64,000 nucleotides of DNA from Aequorivita sublithincola DSM 14238. Its GTDB lineage: Bacteria; Bacteroidota; Bacteroidia; Flavobacteriales; Flavobacteriaceae. The first letter of the stretch is position 1, and the number at the start of each line of letters is the position of its first letter. The notes under the pieces were generated by a model. That model saw nothing but the letters and a program-made list of their open reading frames with translations, ran no database searches and was not told the DNA's origin. The stretch is from the NCBI RefSeq assembly GCF_000265385.1, contig NC_018013.1, forward strand, positions 2,011,001 through 2,075,000. Reading direction: 5' to 3'. Made by a program: the position numbers and the translations under genes. Below, one piece after another: positions 25,615 to 34,818 of this stretch.

Positions 25615-26058
25615 TCAAACCCCAAACTGCCTAAAATGATGGTCCAAATGCTTATACTGCATCTGTCCCCATTGCTGTTTTGTGAAGTAACCAAACCCAG
25701 GATGTGCTTTCCATTCTTCACGATTTCTTTGACTCTCAAACTCATCTAATAATTCGTTTAGCTTCTGCTTTTCAGTATTAAAATCTCTTGGATCAGCTTC
25801 TTTCAAAAACTTTGCAGTTGGTAAATTTTTACGATAAGGAGTGTCGTTATAAAACATTTTTTTGAAGAATAACTTAGCTAGAAAGTTCGGTTTAAGTCCA
25901 TAATCAACTTTTTCCAACATAATATTAAAAGGACCTTGGCAGTGGTGTAGCATTTGTCCAGCAGTCATTTTGCCCCATTGTTTTTCGGAGCTTTCGGAAA
26001 GGTTGTTCAATCTATTACGGGTATCAGATAAAGCTTCAGTGTCAAAAAGTGATTTCAT
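25615..26058 (-). CDS. DUF1569 (DinB-like) protein
   Basis: From the ATG at 26058 it has 147 residues; the frame extends to 26097 but the extra 13 residues are not typical. The helical-bundle pattern KMTAGQMLHHCQGPFN near the start, FGYFTKQQWGQMQYKHLDHHFRQFG at the end, and three clustered His residues are those of the DUF1569 branch of the DinB superfamily, where His ligands bind a metal. The reaction is unknown. It is divergent from radC. Confidence 0.82.
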   Translation of the reverse strand: MKSLFDTEALSDTRNRLNNLSESSEKQWGKMTAGQMLHHCQGPFNIMLEKVDYGLKPNFLAKLFFKKMFYNDTPYRKNLPTAKFLKEADPRDFNTEKQKLNELLDEFESQRNREEWKAHPGFGYFTKQQWGQMQYKHLDHHFRQFGV

Positions 26059-26190
26059 CTTTAAAAGATTTGTGATTGAAGTCATAAATTTATTCAATAT
26101 AATTTGAAATACAACCTACCAAAAGATTGTTTTCTAAAAGGTGTTGTAGATTGAACATTCATTATTACCTTTAAGGAAACAGAAATAACC

Positions 26191-26886
26191 TTGGAAGAAA
26201 ACAATTCCTTTTCCATAAAAAACTGGAACGCAGACGACCGTCCGCGCGAAAAAATGTTGCTAAAAGGGCGAATTGCCCTTAGCGATGCAGAACTAATTGC
26301 CATACTAATTGGTTCTGGCAGCCGCAACGAAAGCGCCGTTTCGTTAAGTCAACGTATTTTGGCTGTCGCAAATAATAATTTGAGCGAACTTGGAAAACTA
26401 TCCATTCCTGAATTAATGGAATTCAAAGGTATAGGTGAAGCAAAAGCAATAAGTATAGCCGCTGCGATGGAATTGGGTAGAAGAAGACGAACAGGCGAAG
26501 CTTTAGAACGAAAAAAAATTACCTCCAGCAACTCTGTTTTTGAATATGTGCAACCCATTATCGGCGAACTTCCACACGAAGAGTTTTGGATTCTTTATCT
26601 CAACAACTCAAACAAAATTATTAAAAGCGCCCAACTCAGTAAAGGAGGAATAACAGGAACTGTGGTAGATGTTCGACTTGCGTTTAAGGAAGCCTTACAA
26701 CTTGGAGCCGTGGGAATTATTTTGGCGCACAACCACCCTTCAGGCACCTTGAAACCGAGCCAAGCAGACATTCAACTGACCAAAAAACTGAAAATCGCTG
26801 GCGACAGTTTAGACATAAAAGTGTTGGATCACCTTATAATTACTGAAAAAGCGTACTTTAGCTTTGCCGATGAAAATATGCTGTAA
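26191..26886 (+). CDS. radC: RadC/JAB-domain protein
   Basis: Protein of 231 residues of the RadC family; the name reflects history and a direct repair role is not established. It has the N-terminal DDRPREK motif, a helix-hairpin-helix region (about 70-95) and a C-terminal JAMM metalloprotease-like domain with His180, His182 and Asp193 in AHNHPSGTLKPSQAD. The start is TTG because the first ATG is residue 22, after the conserved N-terminal motif. It ends six bases before the next gene. Confidence 0.95.
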   Translation: MEENNSFSIKNWNADDRPREKMLLKGRIALSDAELIAILIGSGSRNESAVSLSQRILAVANNNLSELGKLSIPELMEFKGIGEAKAISIAAAMELGRRRRTGEALERKKITSSNSVFEYVQPIIGELPHEEFWILYLNNSNKIIKSAQLSKGGITGTVVDVRLAFKEALQLGAVGIILAHNHPSGTLKPSQADIQLTKKLKIAGDSLDIKVLDHLIITEKAYFSFADENML

Positions 26887-26892
26887 CCCACT

Positions 26893-28188
26893 ATGCTGTT
26901 AATCTACACCCAAAAACTTACTCCTCGAATTTCATACATTTTTAAGCATATTTGCCTGCGTGTATTAAGCATAGAAATTGAGTTCACTTCTGTTATAGAA
27001 GAATTTATAGCGCATGCCGGTCCAAAAATATCTTATGGCAAAAAGCCTTTAGGAAATGAACTTTTCTTCCAAAGTTATGGGCTTTTAGAACAACAAGGTT
27101 TTGAGTCTGTTGAAATAGCTGTAAAAAAATGGGGCAATACGTTTGGCTTTTTTTCCGTCTCCAATTTAAGCACTTTACCGTTTGATATTTTTTCGTCAAG
27201 TTTTTATATGATTTCGCGCTACGAAGAATATCTTCCGCACGTAAAAGATGAAATGGGGCGCTTTATGGCTTCAGAAAGTTTGGCATTTAAAGAAGGATTT
27301 ATTCATCAACCCATTGTAGATATTTGGGTCTATTTATTCAAAGACAAGCTTTCGCAGACCTTTCCAGAGATAGAATTTCCGCAGAAAAAAATCACAATCC
27401 ATCCCGTTATTGAAGCTGCGCAACCTTATGCCTACAAGCAAAAAGGTTTGTTCCGTTCGTCTGTAGGTTATGTGGATAGCGTTTTTCACGGAAAATTTCG
27501 AAATATAATTTCTCGAATTCAAGTAAATCTTGGGCTTAAACGCGATCCTTTAGATACTTTTAAATGGCTTGTTAACATAGCAAATCGGAGCAATTTCAAG
27601 CTTACTGTTTTCTTTCTTTTGGGCAATGCGCTGTCGTTTACTGAAAGTATGAACACACATAGGCAGAAGTTTAAAATGCTTATCAAGTTTGTTTCAGATT
27701 ATAAAGATGTTGGGCTCATTTTTTCATATAATTCCTTAAACGATTATGAAATGTTGAAAAGCGAAAAGCGCAGAATGCAGGAAATTACCAATCGTTCGCT
27801 CGCAAGTTCTATGAATTCAGAGTTTCTGGTAAATCTGCCTGATATTTACCGCCATTTGGTAGAATTAGAAGTGAAGCGCGATTTTACAATGGTGTTTCGC
27901 AATACTGTAGGTTTCCGCGCTGGAACTTGCACGCCTTTTCTTTTTTACGATTTGGATTATGAAATAAAAACGCCGTTACTTATTCATCCTTCGGCTATGA
28001 CTACATTGGCGTTTCAGAAAAAGTATGCTTCAGATATTGAAAAAACGGTAAATAATATTATAAAAGCGATTGCAGAAGTAAATGGTACTTTTACCATGAT
28101 TTTCTCCAACAAAGATTTTTCTTCAGAAGAAAGCAACAAAGTCTGGCGTACTATTTTTTCAGAAAAACTACAGGAATATGCAGAATAA
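26893..28188 (+). CDS. Polysaccharide-deacetylase-like protein lacking catalytic residues
   Basis: Protein of 431 residues matching the flavobacterial branch of the polysaccharide deacetylase superfamily, with its extra N-terminal domain (about 1-165) and a NodB-like domain after it. The metal motif expected as IDxDNAYAYK reads IEAAQPYAYK (173-182), the GIHPSY His motif reads GLIFSYN (274-280), and the expected SRQHF motif reads SSMNSEF (305-311). GFRAGTCTPF (340-349) is intact. No signal peptide is seen. It overlaps the HAD gene downstream by 11 bases. Confidence 0.8.
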   Translation: MLLIYTQKLTPRISYIFKHICLRVLSIEIEFTSVIEEFIAHAGPKISYGKKPLGNELFFQSYGLLEQQGFESVEIAVKKWGNTFGFFSVSNLSTLPFDIFSSSFYMISRYEEYLPHVKDEMGRFMASESLAFKEGFIHQPIVDIWVYLFKDKLSQTFPEIEFPQKKITIHPVIEAAQPYAYKQKGLFRSSVGYVDSVFHGKFRNIISRIQVNLGLKRDPLDTFKWLVNIANRSNFKLTVFFLLGNALSFTESMNTHRQKFKMLIKFVSDYKDVGLIFSYNSLNDYEMLKSEKRRMQEITNRSLASSMNSEFLVNLPDIYRHLVELEVKRDFTMVFRNTVGFRAGTCTPFLFYDLDYEIKTPLLIHPSAMTTLAFQKKYASDIEKTVNNIIKAIAEVNGTFTMIFSNKDFSSEESNKVWRTIFSEKLQEYAE

Positions 28189-28867
28189 TGAAATCACTGA
28201 TATTTTTTTCGACCTAGATCATACGCTTTGGGATTTTGACAAAAATTCTGGTTTGGCATTTCAAAGGGTTTTTGAGAAATATAGTATAACATTACCACTA
28301 ACCGATTTTTTAAGAGAATACGAGCCAATAAATTTAGTTTATTGGAAGAAATATAGAGAAGAACGCGTTTCTAAAGAAGAGCTTCGCAGAGGCAGACTGA
28401 CCGAAACTTTTGATGTTTTCAAACTTAAATATCCCATTGAAACCATTGACGCACTTGCTGTTTGCTATATTGAAGAACTTCCCGTGGATAACCATCTTTT
28501 TGAGAATACTTTTGAAATTCTGGAATACCTTTCTAAAAAATATGCGCTTCATATAATAACCAATGGTTTTGAGGAAGTGCAACATCTAAAATTGAATAAT
28601 AGCGGTATTAAAAAATATTTCAGCACAATAACTACCTCTGAAGAAGTTGGGCTTAAAAAACCACATCCTTCGGTTTTCCAGACCGCTATGAAGAAGGCTT
28701 CCGCAACGCCTCAAAAAAGCATAATGATTGGCGATAGTTTTGAAGCAGACATCGTTGGGGCAAAAAACGCAGGTATGCACACCTTGTTTTTTAATTATAG
28801 AAAGGAAGAAGTAGCACCATCTAATTTTTCGATAAACGAACTTTCTGAGATTAAAAATTACTTGTAG
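28178..28867 (+). CDS. YjjG-family HAD phosphatase (pyrimidine nucleotidase)
   Basis: HAD-superfamily hydrolase of 229 residues, probably removing phosphate from non-canonical pyrimidine nucleotides as YjjG does. Motif I is FFDLDHTLWDFD with Asp12 and Asp14, motif II is IITNGF, motif III Lys is in GLKKPHPSVF and motif IV is IGDSFEADIVGA. The helical cap lies between residues 20 and 95. It overlaps the deacetylase-like gene, so the two are probably co-transcribed. Confidence 0.92.
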   Translation: MQNNEITDIFFDLDHTLWDFDKNSGLAFQRVFEKYSITLPLTDFLREYEPINLVYWKKYREERVSKEELRRGRLTETFDVFKLKYPIETIDALAVCYIEELPVDNHLFENTFEILEYLSKKYALHIITNGFEEVQHLKLNNSGIKKYFSTITTSEEVGLKKPHPSVFQTAMKKASATPQKSIMIGDSFEADIVGAKNAGMHTLFFNYRKEEVAPSNFSINELSEIKNYL

Positions 28868-28916
28868 TAATATTCTGATTTAAAATGCGTTAATTACAGG
28901 TAAACTATCCCCATAT

Positions 28917-29462
28917 ATGAATAAATCCCTGGTCCTATCCATTTTCATGGTTTGTGCTTGCCTGTTTTTTACGGCATGTATAAAAGATACCGATTTTGAC
29001 CAAGCCGAAGATATTGCACTAACGCCAGTGATTGAGTTGGATTTGATATACTTCAATTTACAGGCTAACCGTTTTTTCGACACAATAAATTCTGTTCCAA
29101 TATTTACTGTTCGCGATACAACTTTAATAAAATTTTTAGACGATAGCACTTTACAAGAAAGCCTAAAACGGGCAGAATTTTTCTTCAAATTCACTAATAG
29201 CATACCACGAGATTTTCAAGTTAACTTTCAATTTTTAAGTGAATTGAATGATACAACCTATGTTGCAGGAACCTCTGTGGCGTCAGGAACAAAAGCCGCT
29301 CCCGTTATTACGGAGTTTACAGAAAACGTTGAGGGCGAAGCTATCTTGAGCCTTACGCAAGCACAGAAAGTTGTGGTTTCGGTAACCATTCCTTCTTCCA
29401 ATGAAAACCTAGAAGGTATTCTGAATTTGAAATCCAAAACTACTTACTATTTGGAATACTAA
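28917..29462 (+). CDS. Lipoprotein of unknown function
   Basis: Protein of 181 residues with a lipoprotein signal peptide (MNKSLVLSIFMVCACLFFTAC; lipidated Cys residue 21). The mature part is a predicted beta-rich domain with FFKFTNSIPRDFQVNFQF and a repeated pattern of short strands. No known domain is recognised. It is followed after four bases by a DUF5723 barrel protein and then another exported protein, so the three probably form one export or envelope unit. Confidence 0.75.
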   Translation: MNKSLVLSIFMVCACLFFTACIKDTDFDQAEDIALTPVIELDLIYFNLQANRFFDTINSVPIFTVRDTTLIKFLDDSTLQESLKRAEFFFKFTNSIPRDFQVNFQFLSELNDTTYVAGTSVASGTKAAPVITEFTENVEGEAILSLTQAQKVVVSVTIPSSNENLEGILNLKSKTTYYLEY

Positions 29463-29466
29463 GACA

Positions 29467-30879
29467 ATGCAACATTTTTTAACAATCATAATCTTTCTTT
29501 TGGGAGTATTTGCTTTCGCTCAAAATAAGCAGATACTCTACGGATTTGATGACATTCCCCAATCATTAATGTTAAATCCTGGTAACAATGTGCTTCAGAA
29601 AAAGCATTATGGAATTCCGTTATTGTCACAAATACATTTTAATGGAGGCTCTTCGGGCGTATCGGTTTATGATATCTTCAAAGATGGAAATGATAACATT
29701 AATGACCGTATTACAAAAAAGATTTTTGAAATGAAGAATACCGATTTTTTCACGGCCACCCAGCAATTGGAGCTTATCAATTTTGGTTGGCGGGCTAAGA
29801 ATGAAATTTATTTTTCAGCCGGGATTTATCAAGAATTCGATTTCATAACCTATTTCCCAAGAGATTTGGCAATCTTAACTTGGGAAGGAAACGGCGATTA
29901 CTTAGACTACCAATTTGATTTAGGCGAAATAAGTACTACTGGCGATTTTATGACAGTTTATCACGTTGGTTTGAATAAAAAAATCAGTGAAAAACTTACG
30001 GTTGGCGTACGATTAAAATTTTACTCAAGCATGTTCAGTTTCCGAAGCGTGAACAATGCTGGTACCTTCGTGACCAGGTTAGGAGATGAAAATTCAGGAA
30101 ATATATATGAGCATACCCTTGAAAATGCCGATGTTACTGTAGAAACCTCAGGTTATGCCTCCTTGCGGGATTTGGATGGAGCAGGACAAGTAACTAGTGA
30201 AATATTAGGACGTGCTTTTTTTGGAGGAAACCTTGGGGTAGGTGTGGACCTCGGTTTTACTTATAATATTAATGAAGTATGGAAACTATCTGCCAGCGCT
30301 TTAGATGTTGGTGCCATTTTTCATACAAAAGATGTGGAAAGTTATCGGGCTCATGGAAACTATACTTTAGACGGAATTAACCTGATTTTTCCAGCCATAG
30401 GAGATGGGGAATCAACCTTTCCATACTATGACGATCTTGAAGATGAACTGGAGCGCGAAATTCCGATAGATACAATTTATAACAGTTATACCCAGTTTCG
30501 GCCAGTAAAACTAAATATGGGATTAAGTTATGGTTTTGGTAGGTTTAATGCCTCTGGTGCCTGTGATTGTTTAAATATGGGAGGCGATAAACTTCATAAA
30601 CAGAGCGTAGGTTTGCAGTTCTATTCCATAAAAAGACCAAAAAGGTGGCAAGCAGCGGGAACGCTTTTTTATCATAGAAGAATTACAGATTTCCTTTCAG
30701 CAAAAGCAACCTATACCGTGGATTCCTATTCTTATTCAAATGTTGGCTTAGGAATTTCGGCAGATTATGGCAAACTAAATTTTTACATTGCGGCGGATAA
30801 CCTTATTAAATATAGCAATTTGGCCAAAGCAAAAAGTGTATCTTTACAGCTAGGATTTAACATCATAATTGACGAATAA
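29467..30879 (+). CDS. DUF5723-type outer-membrane barrel protein
   Basis: Protein of 470 residues with a Sec signal peptide (cleavage after AFA at about 18). The conserved start LMLNPG and the many amphipathic strands separated by Gly-rich turns fit the DUF5723/PorV-like barrels of Bacteroidetes. A charged loop (about 320-345, YYDDLEDELEREIPID) and a CDC pair near 365 are visible. It ends with an aromatic-poor strand QLGFNIIIDE. Its stop overlaps the next gene by one base (TAATG). The ligand is unknown. Confidence 0.82.
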   Translation: MQHFLTIIIFLLGVFAFAQNKQILYGFDDIPQSLMLNPGNNVLQKKHYGIPLLSQIHFNGGSSGVSVYDIFKDGNDNINDRITKKIFEMKNTDFFTATQQLELINFGWRAKNEIYFSAGIYQEFDFITYFPRDLAILTWEGNGDYLDYQFDLGEISTTGDFMTVYHVGLNKKISEKLTVGVRLKFYSSMFSFRSVNNAGTFVTRLGDENSGNIYEHTLENADVTVETSGYASLRDLDGAGQVTSEILGRAFFGGNLGVGVDLGFTYNINEVWKLSASALDVGAIFHTKDVESYRAHGNYTLDGINLIFPAIGDGESTFPYYDDLEDELEREIPIDTIYNSYTQFRPVKLNMGLSYGFGRFNASGACDCLNMGGDKLHKQSVGLQFYSIKRPKRWQAAGTLFYHRRITDFLSAKATYTVDSYSYSNVGLGISADYGKLNFYIAADNLIKYSNLAKAKSVSLQLGFNIIIDE

Positions 30880-31676
30880 TGACACGATATTTACTACTTT
30901 CTTTAACGCTATTGCTTGCTACCACCGCTATTTCACAAAATACAAACTTAAGTGATTACAGCTATGTTGTAGTTCCTGAACAATTTGATTTTTTAAAAAG
31001 TAAAGACCAATTTCAAATGAATTCTATGACCCAATTCTATCTTGAAAAAAATGGGTTCAATGCTTATTTAGCAGAATCAGTGCCTAATGCCAACCGCTGC
31101 GATGGTCTGTTTGCAAATGTAGAAGAGATAAAAACGCTTTTTGGAACTAAACTTCAGGTTGTGTTGAAAGATTGCAATGATAAAGAAGTTTACAGAGGTG
31201 AAGAGGGGAAAAGTAAGTATAAAGAATATGATAAATCTTACCAAGACGCATTACGAAAGTCTTTCATGAGCTTTTCAGCTTTACGCGTAAAACAAAAGGA
31301 TGTGAATATTTTAGTAGAAAGAACAGACAATACAATGTCTTCTTCTAAAACAAAACAAAATACGGCAACTGATGAACTTTCAAAACCAAAAGTTTCAAGA
31401 GTTTCTGGCATTTTATTGCCAGATGCAAAATTTTCAAACTATTCAAATTCGGGTAAAACCTTTCTACTTCGCAACACGGCTGAAGGTTATTCTTTATATG
31501 AAGAATCTGCAAGCGCGGCAGACGGACTTCTTTTGAAAGGAAAAATCATCGTGATGGATAACCTTGTTAAATATATGGATACTTCTGGAAATGTAGCTGA
31601 TGCGGCTTTTGATCCTTCTGGAAATCTTGTTATTAAAGAAGGAAATGTTAAGACAGTTTACTTATCTGAAGATTAA
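30879..31676 (+). CDS. Exported protein of unknown function
   Basis: Protein of 265 residues with a Sec signal peptide ending near ATTAISQ. The first half (to about 150) has a mixed alpha/beta pattern with the phrases YVVVPEQFDFLKSKDQFQMN and FGTKLQVVLKDCNDKE. A Ser/Thr/Lys linker (about 150-170) leads to a second beta-rich part. It is not recognised beyond being a flavobacterial exported protein. Last gene of the three-gene unit, followed by a terminator. Confidence 0.72.
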   Translation: MTRYLLLSLTLLLATTAISQNTNLSDYSYVVVPEQFDFLKSKDQFQMNSMTQFYLEKNGFNAYLAESVPNANRCDGLFANVEEIKTLFGTKLQVVLKDCNDKEVYRGEEGKSKYKEYDKSYQDALRKSFMSFSALRVKQKDVNILVERTDNTMSSSKTKQNTATDELSKPKVSRVSGILLPDAKFSNYSNSGKTFLLRNTAEGYSLYEESASAADGLLLKGKIIVMDNLVKYMDTSGNVADAAFDPSGNLVIKEGNVKTVYLSED

Positions 31677-31700
31677 TACCTGTTATCTTCTATAAATACA

Positions 31701-31724
31701 CCATCCTTTCGGGATGGCTTTTTT
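31701..31724 (+). terminator. Terminator after the exported-protein unit
   Basis: CCATCC, loop TTTC, GGGATGG, then six T. Confidence 0.85.
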
Positions 31725-31765
31725 ATTTATACGAAAGTCGATAGTAAACAAGATTTAATAATACT

Positions 31766-33043
31766 TCAAAAATCATATTTATCTTTCCAAAGCTGCGTTA
31801 GATAATTTTTCAACGAATTTTCCTTTGGGTTGTTTCCTGGTCTATAAAAAGTAGTTCCTTTTATTTCTTCGGGCAAAAATTCGTGCGGCACAAAGTTGCC
31901 TTCGTAGTTGTGAGCATATTCGTATTCCTTTCCGTATCCCAATTGCTTCATAAGCTTCGTTGGCGCGTTTCTTATGGACAAAGGAACCGACAAGTCGCCA
32001 GTTTGCCGAACAAGTTGTTGCGCTTCGCCAATGGCTTTATAAGAAGCGTTGCTTTTTGGTGAAGTAGCCAAATAAATAGCACATTGGCTCAAAATAATTC
32101 TGGCTTCCGGATATCCGATTGTATTGACAGCCTGAAAGGTGCTATTTGCGAGTAAAAGCGCATTAGGATTTGCCATTCCAATATCTTCCGAAGCGAGGAT
32201 AACCATTCTTCTGGCAATGAATTTTATATCCTCGCCACCTTCAATCATGCGTGCCAACCAGTAAACAGCTGCGTTTGGATCACTACCACGCATGGACTTT
32301 ATAAATGCTGAAATAATATCGTAATGTTGCTCGCCAGTTTTGTCATAAAGCACCGTATTTTTCTGGGCTTTTTGCATTACAAGTTCGTTGGTAATAGTAA
32401 CCTTTTCACTTTTTTCTGAAAGGACTACTAGTTCCAAAATATTCAAAAGCCTTCGTGCATCACCGCCAGAAAGTCTTATTATTGCTTCGGTTTCATTTAA
32501 AGTTACCTTCTTCTTTGCTAAAATTTCGTCTTCTTTTAAAGCTCTTTTTAGCAATGCTTCCATATCCTCACGGCTGAAAGATTCTAGAACATACACCTGA
32601 CAGCGAGACAATAAAGCGGGAATTACTTCAAAACTTGGATTTTCAGTTGTAGCGCCAATGAGCGTGATCCAGCCTTTTTCCACAGCACCCAAAAGCGAAT
32701 CCTGTTGCGATTTGCTGAAACGGTGTATTTCATCAATAAATAGAATAGGGTTTTTGGTTGAAAACAGGTTGTCGCTTTTCTTTGCTTTTTCTATCACTTC
32801 CCTAACTGCAGCAACTCCGCTATCCACAGCACTTAAAATATAGAATGGTCTGCCGCTTTCATTCGCAATAATATTTGCAAGCGTTGTTTTACCCGTTCCC
32901 GGCGGTCCCCAAAAAATCATGGAAGGAATCATTCCTGTGCTTAACTGGGAGGTTAAGGAACCTTTTGGACCAACCAAATGTTGTTGGCTTAAATATCCTT
33001 CAAGAGTGTTTGGCCGGATTCGTTCTGCAAGAGGTGCGTTCAT
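31766..33043 (-). CDS. rarA: Replication-associated recombination protein RarA
   Basis: AAA+ ATPase of the clamp-loader family that acts at stalled replication forks. From the ATG at 33043 it has 425 residues: Walker A GPPGTGKT (46-53), Walker B LFIDEIHRF (101-109), sensor 1 GATTENPSFEV, the arginine finger region SRCQVY, and the C-terminal MgsA domain with GSDPNAAVYWLARM and YGKEYEYAHNYEGNFV. A TTG at 33052 would lie in the candidate -7 box and is rejected as the start. Confidence 0.96.
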   Translation of the reverse strand: MNAPLAERIRPNTLEGYLSQQHLVGPKGSLTSQLSTGMIPSMIFWGPPGTGKTTLANIIANESGRPFYILSAVDSGVAAVREVIEKAKKSDNLFSTKNPILFIDEIHRFSKSQQDSLLGAVEKGWITLIGATTENPSFEVIPALLSRCQVYVLESFSREDMEALLKRALKEDEILAKKKVTLNETEAIIRLSGGDARRLLNILELVVLSEKSEKVTITNELVMQKAQKNTVLYDKTGEQHYDIISAFIKSMRGSDPNAAVYWLARMIEGGEDIKFIARRMVILASEDIGMANPNALLLANSTFQAVNTIGYPEARIILSQCAIYLATSPKSNASYKAIGEAQQLVRQTGDLSVPLSIRNAPTKLMKQLGYGKEYEYAHNYEGNFVPHEFLPEEIKGTTFYRPGNNPKENSLKNYLTQLWKDKYDF

Positions 33044-33049
33044 AGTCTT

Positions 33050-33057
33050 CAAAATTA
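33050..33057 (-). promoter_or_regulatory. Candidate -7 box for rarA
   Basis: On the minus strand TAATTTTG fits TAnnTTTG, only six bases from the ATG at 33043, which would give a nearly leaderless transcript. No TTG is found at the usual -33 distance. Confidence 0.4.
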
Positions 33058-33132
33058 CAATTTTAATAAATCGGTTTCACTGACAATTTATCATAAATTT
33101 GATTTGGGATTGCTTTTTGTAATTAGTGAAAT

Positions 33133-33915
33133 ATGTCTAATCCAAACCAATTAAAATTTACACCTGATGTTTTTGGCTATCCATTGCTATTTGTGATGGT
33201 GCTTTGGATTGTGTTTTGGGTTGAAACCCGTTTTGGTTTCAATTTCAACTCGTATGGAGTTTATCCCAGAGAATTGAAAGGTTTACGCGGAATTTTATTT
33301 AGTCCTTTCATTCACGGAAGTTTGGAGCATCTTTTCAATAATTCAGTGCCATTATTTGTACTTTCTTCTGGCTTATTTTACTTCTACAGAAACATTCGCT
33401 GGAAGGTTTTAATCTTTGGTCTGTTATTGACAGGAATAGCAACTTGGTGCATTGGCAGATCATCCCTTCATATCGGAGCTAGTGGCGTGGTTTATATGTT
33501 GGCTGCTTTTTTATTTTTTAAGGGAATTTTTTCGAAACAGTTTCAGCTAACAGCTTTAGCATTAGTTGTTGCCTTTCTTTACGGTGGAATGCTTTGGTAT
33601 GTATTTCCCGGAATCCCTGAAATATCTTGGGAAGGCCATCTTTCAGGATTTTTTGTTGGATTAATTTTCGCCTTTTTCTATAAAGAAAACCCTATTCAGA
33701 ATAAGAAGTTTGATTGGGAACGCGAAGATTTCATCCCTGAAAACGATCCTTTTATAAAGCAATTTGACGAAGACGGAAATTTTATTGAGTTACCAAAAGT
33801 TTTACTAGAAGAAATTTCTGAAGAATCTTCAACAGAACAAATAGTTACGAATACTTCACAAAGAGTAAGGATTGTATATAGTTTTAAAAATGAGTCAGAA
33901 GAGAAACCTGAATAA
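33133..33915 (+). CDS. Rhomboid family intramembrane serine protease
   Basis: Protein of 260 residues with about six membrane helices. The catalytic pair is Ser117 (IGASG) and His169 (EGHLSG), and the rhomboid loop motif HGSLEHLFNN supplies His66 and Asn70. About 80 soluble residues follow the last helix, rich in Glu and Asp, with no known domain. The substrate is unknown. It converges on rlmB. Confidence 0.93.
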   Translation: MSNPNQLKFTPDVFGYPLLFVMVLWIVFWVETRFGFNFNSYGVYPRELKGLRGILFSPFIHGSLEHLFNNSVPLFVLSSGLFYFYRNIRWKVLIFGLLLTGIATWCIGRSSLHIGASGVVYMLAAFLFFKGIFSKQFQLTALALVVAFLYGGMLWYVFPGIPEISWEGHLSGFFVGLIFAFFYKENPIQNKKFDWEREDFIPENDPFIKQFDEDGNFIELPKVLLEEISEESSTEQIVTNTSQRVRIVYSFKNESEEKPE

Positions 33916-33925
33916 GAACTATTTA

Positions 33926-34663
33926 TTATCTGCGTTGACGCACTACTTCATAAAGAAAAGCGCCACAAGCCACAGAAACATTTAATGAATTAATTTCTCC
34001 AAGCAAGGGTAGGGAAGCACGCTCGTCCACCAATCCAAGTACGGATTTTGATATACCTTTTCCTTCTGAGCCCATGATCAAGGCCAACGGAGTTTTTAAA
34101 TCTAAAGAATATATTTCTGAATTTGTTTTTTCGGTAGCTGCAACGGTTGTAATTCCAGAACCTTGCAAATAGAAGATTGCATCTTTAATATGTTCCACCT
34201 TACAAATTGGAATTTTGAAAATTGCTCCAGCAGAAGTTTTCACGGTGTCTCCAGAAACAGGAGCTCCACCAGTTTTTTGAATAATTACCGCATCTACGCC
34301 AGTACATTCAGCAGTTCTAAGAATTGCTCCAAAATTACGGACATCCGTTATTTGATCTAAAATTAGGAATAGAGGCGTTTTATCACCTTCGAGTGCTTTT
34401 TCAACAACACTTTCCAAACTATGAAATGCCACAGGCGAGGTTACCGCCACAATACCTTGATGGTTCCCACGGGTTAATCTATTGAGCTTTTCAAAAGGAA
34501 CAATACTTACTGGAATATTTGCTCTTTCAAGGTCTTTAATTAGGCCTTCAATTTTGTCGCTATCTATTCCTTTCTGAACAAAGACTTTGTCAAAAACAAC
34601 TTGTGATGATAAGGCTTCTTTGACAGGGTAAATTCCGAAAATGGTATTTGTTTTATCGCTCAT
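33926..34663 (-). CDS. rlmB: 23S rRNA (guanosine-2251-2'-O)-methyltransferase RlmB
   Basis: SpoU/TrmH-family enzyme that methylates the ribose of G2251 in the peptidyl-transferase P-loop. It has 245 residues: N-terminal substrate-binding domain (about 1-75, FGIYPVKEAL), then the knotted SPOUT domain with DVRNFGAILRTAECTG, IMGSEGKGIS and PLLGEINSLNVSVACG. All three SpoU motifs are intact. Confidence 0.95.
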   Translation of the reverse strand: MSDKTNTIFGIYPVKEALSSQVVFDKVFVQKGIDSDKIEGLIKDLERANIPVSIVPFEKLNRLTRGNHQGIVAVTSPVAFHSLESVVEKALEGDKTPLFLILDQITDVRNFGAILRTAECTGVDAVIIQKTGGAPVSGDTVKTSAGAIFKIPICKVEHIKDAIFYLQGSGITTVAATEKTNSEIYSLDLKTPLALIMGSEGKGISKSVLGLVDERASLPLLGEINSLNVSVACGAFLYEVVRQRR

Positions 34664-34701
34664 TGTTATAGATAATATGTGATGTGGTTTATTATTGCGT
34701 T

Positions 34702-34709
34702 CAAAGATA
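34702..34709 (-). promoter_or_regulatory. Candidate -7 box for rlmB
   Basis: On the minus strand TATCTTTG is a perfect TAnnTTTG match, 38 bases before the rlmB ATG. No clear -33 TTG. Confidence 0.45.
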
Positions 34710-34750
34710 AATAGATTTAACTTGGGTTCTGTTATAAAAAACAGAGATAT

Positions 34751-34785
34751 AAAAAAACACCTCCTAAAAAGATAAGAGGTGTTTG
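34751..34785 (-). terminator. Terminator of the SusC/SusD-like operon
   Basis: On the minus strand AACACCTC pairs with GAGGTGTT, followed by a T-run. It closes the susC-susD-lipoprotein unit. Confidence 0.85.
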
Positions 34786-34818
34786 ATTTGTATTTAACGT
34801 GTTGTTAAATTAATCTAG

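Noticed and set aside
33044..33052. TTG start for rarA
   Set aside because: It falls in the candidate -7 box and the ATG nine bases on gives the standard start MNAPLAERIRP.
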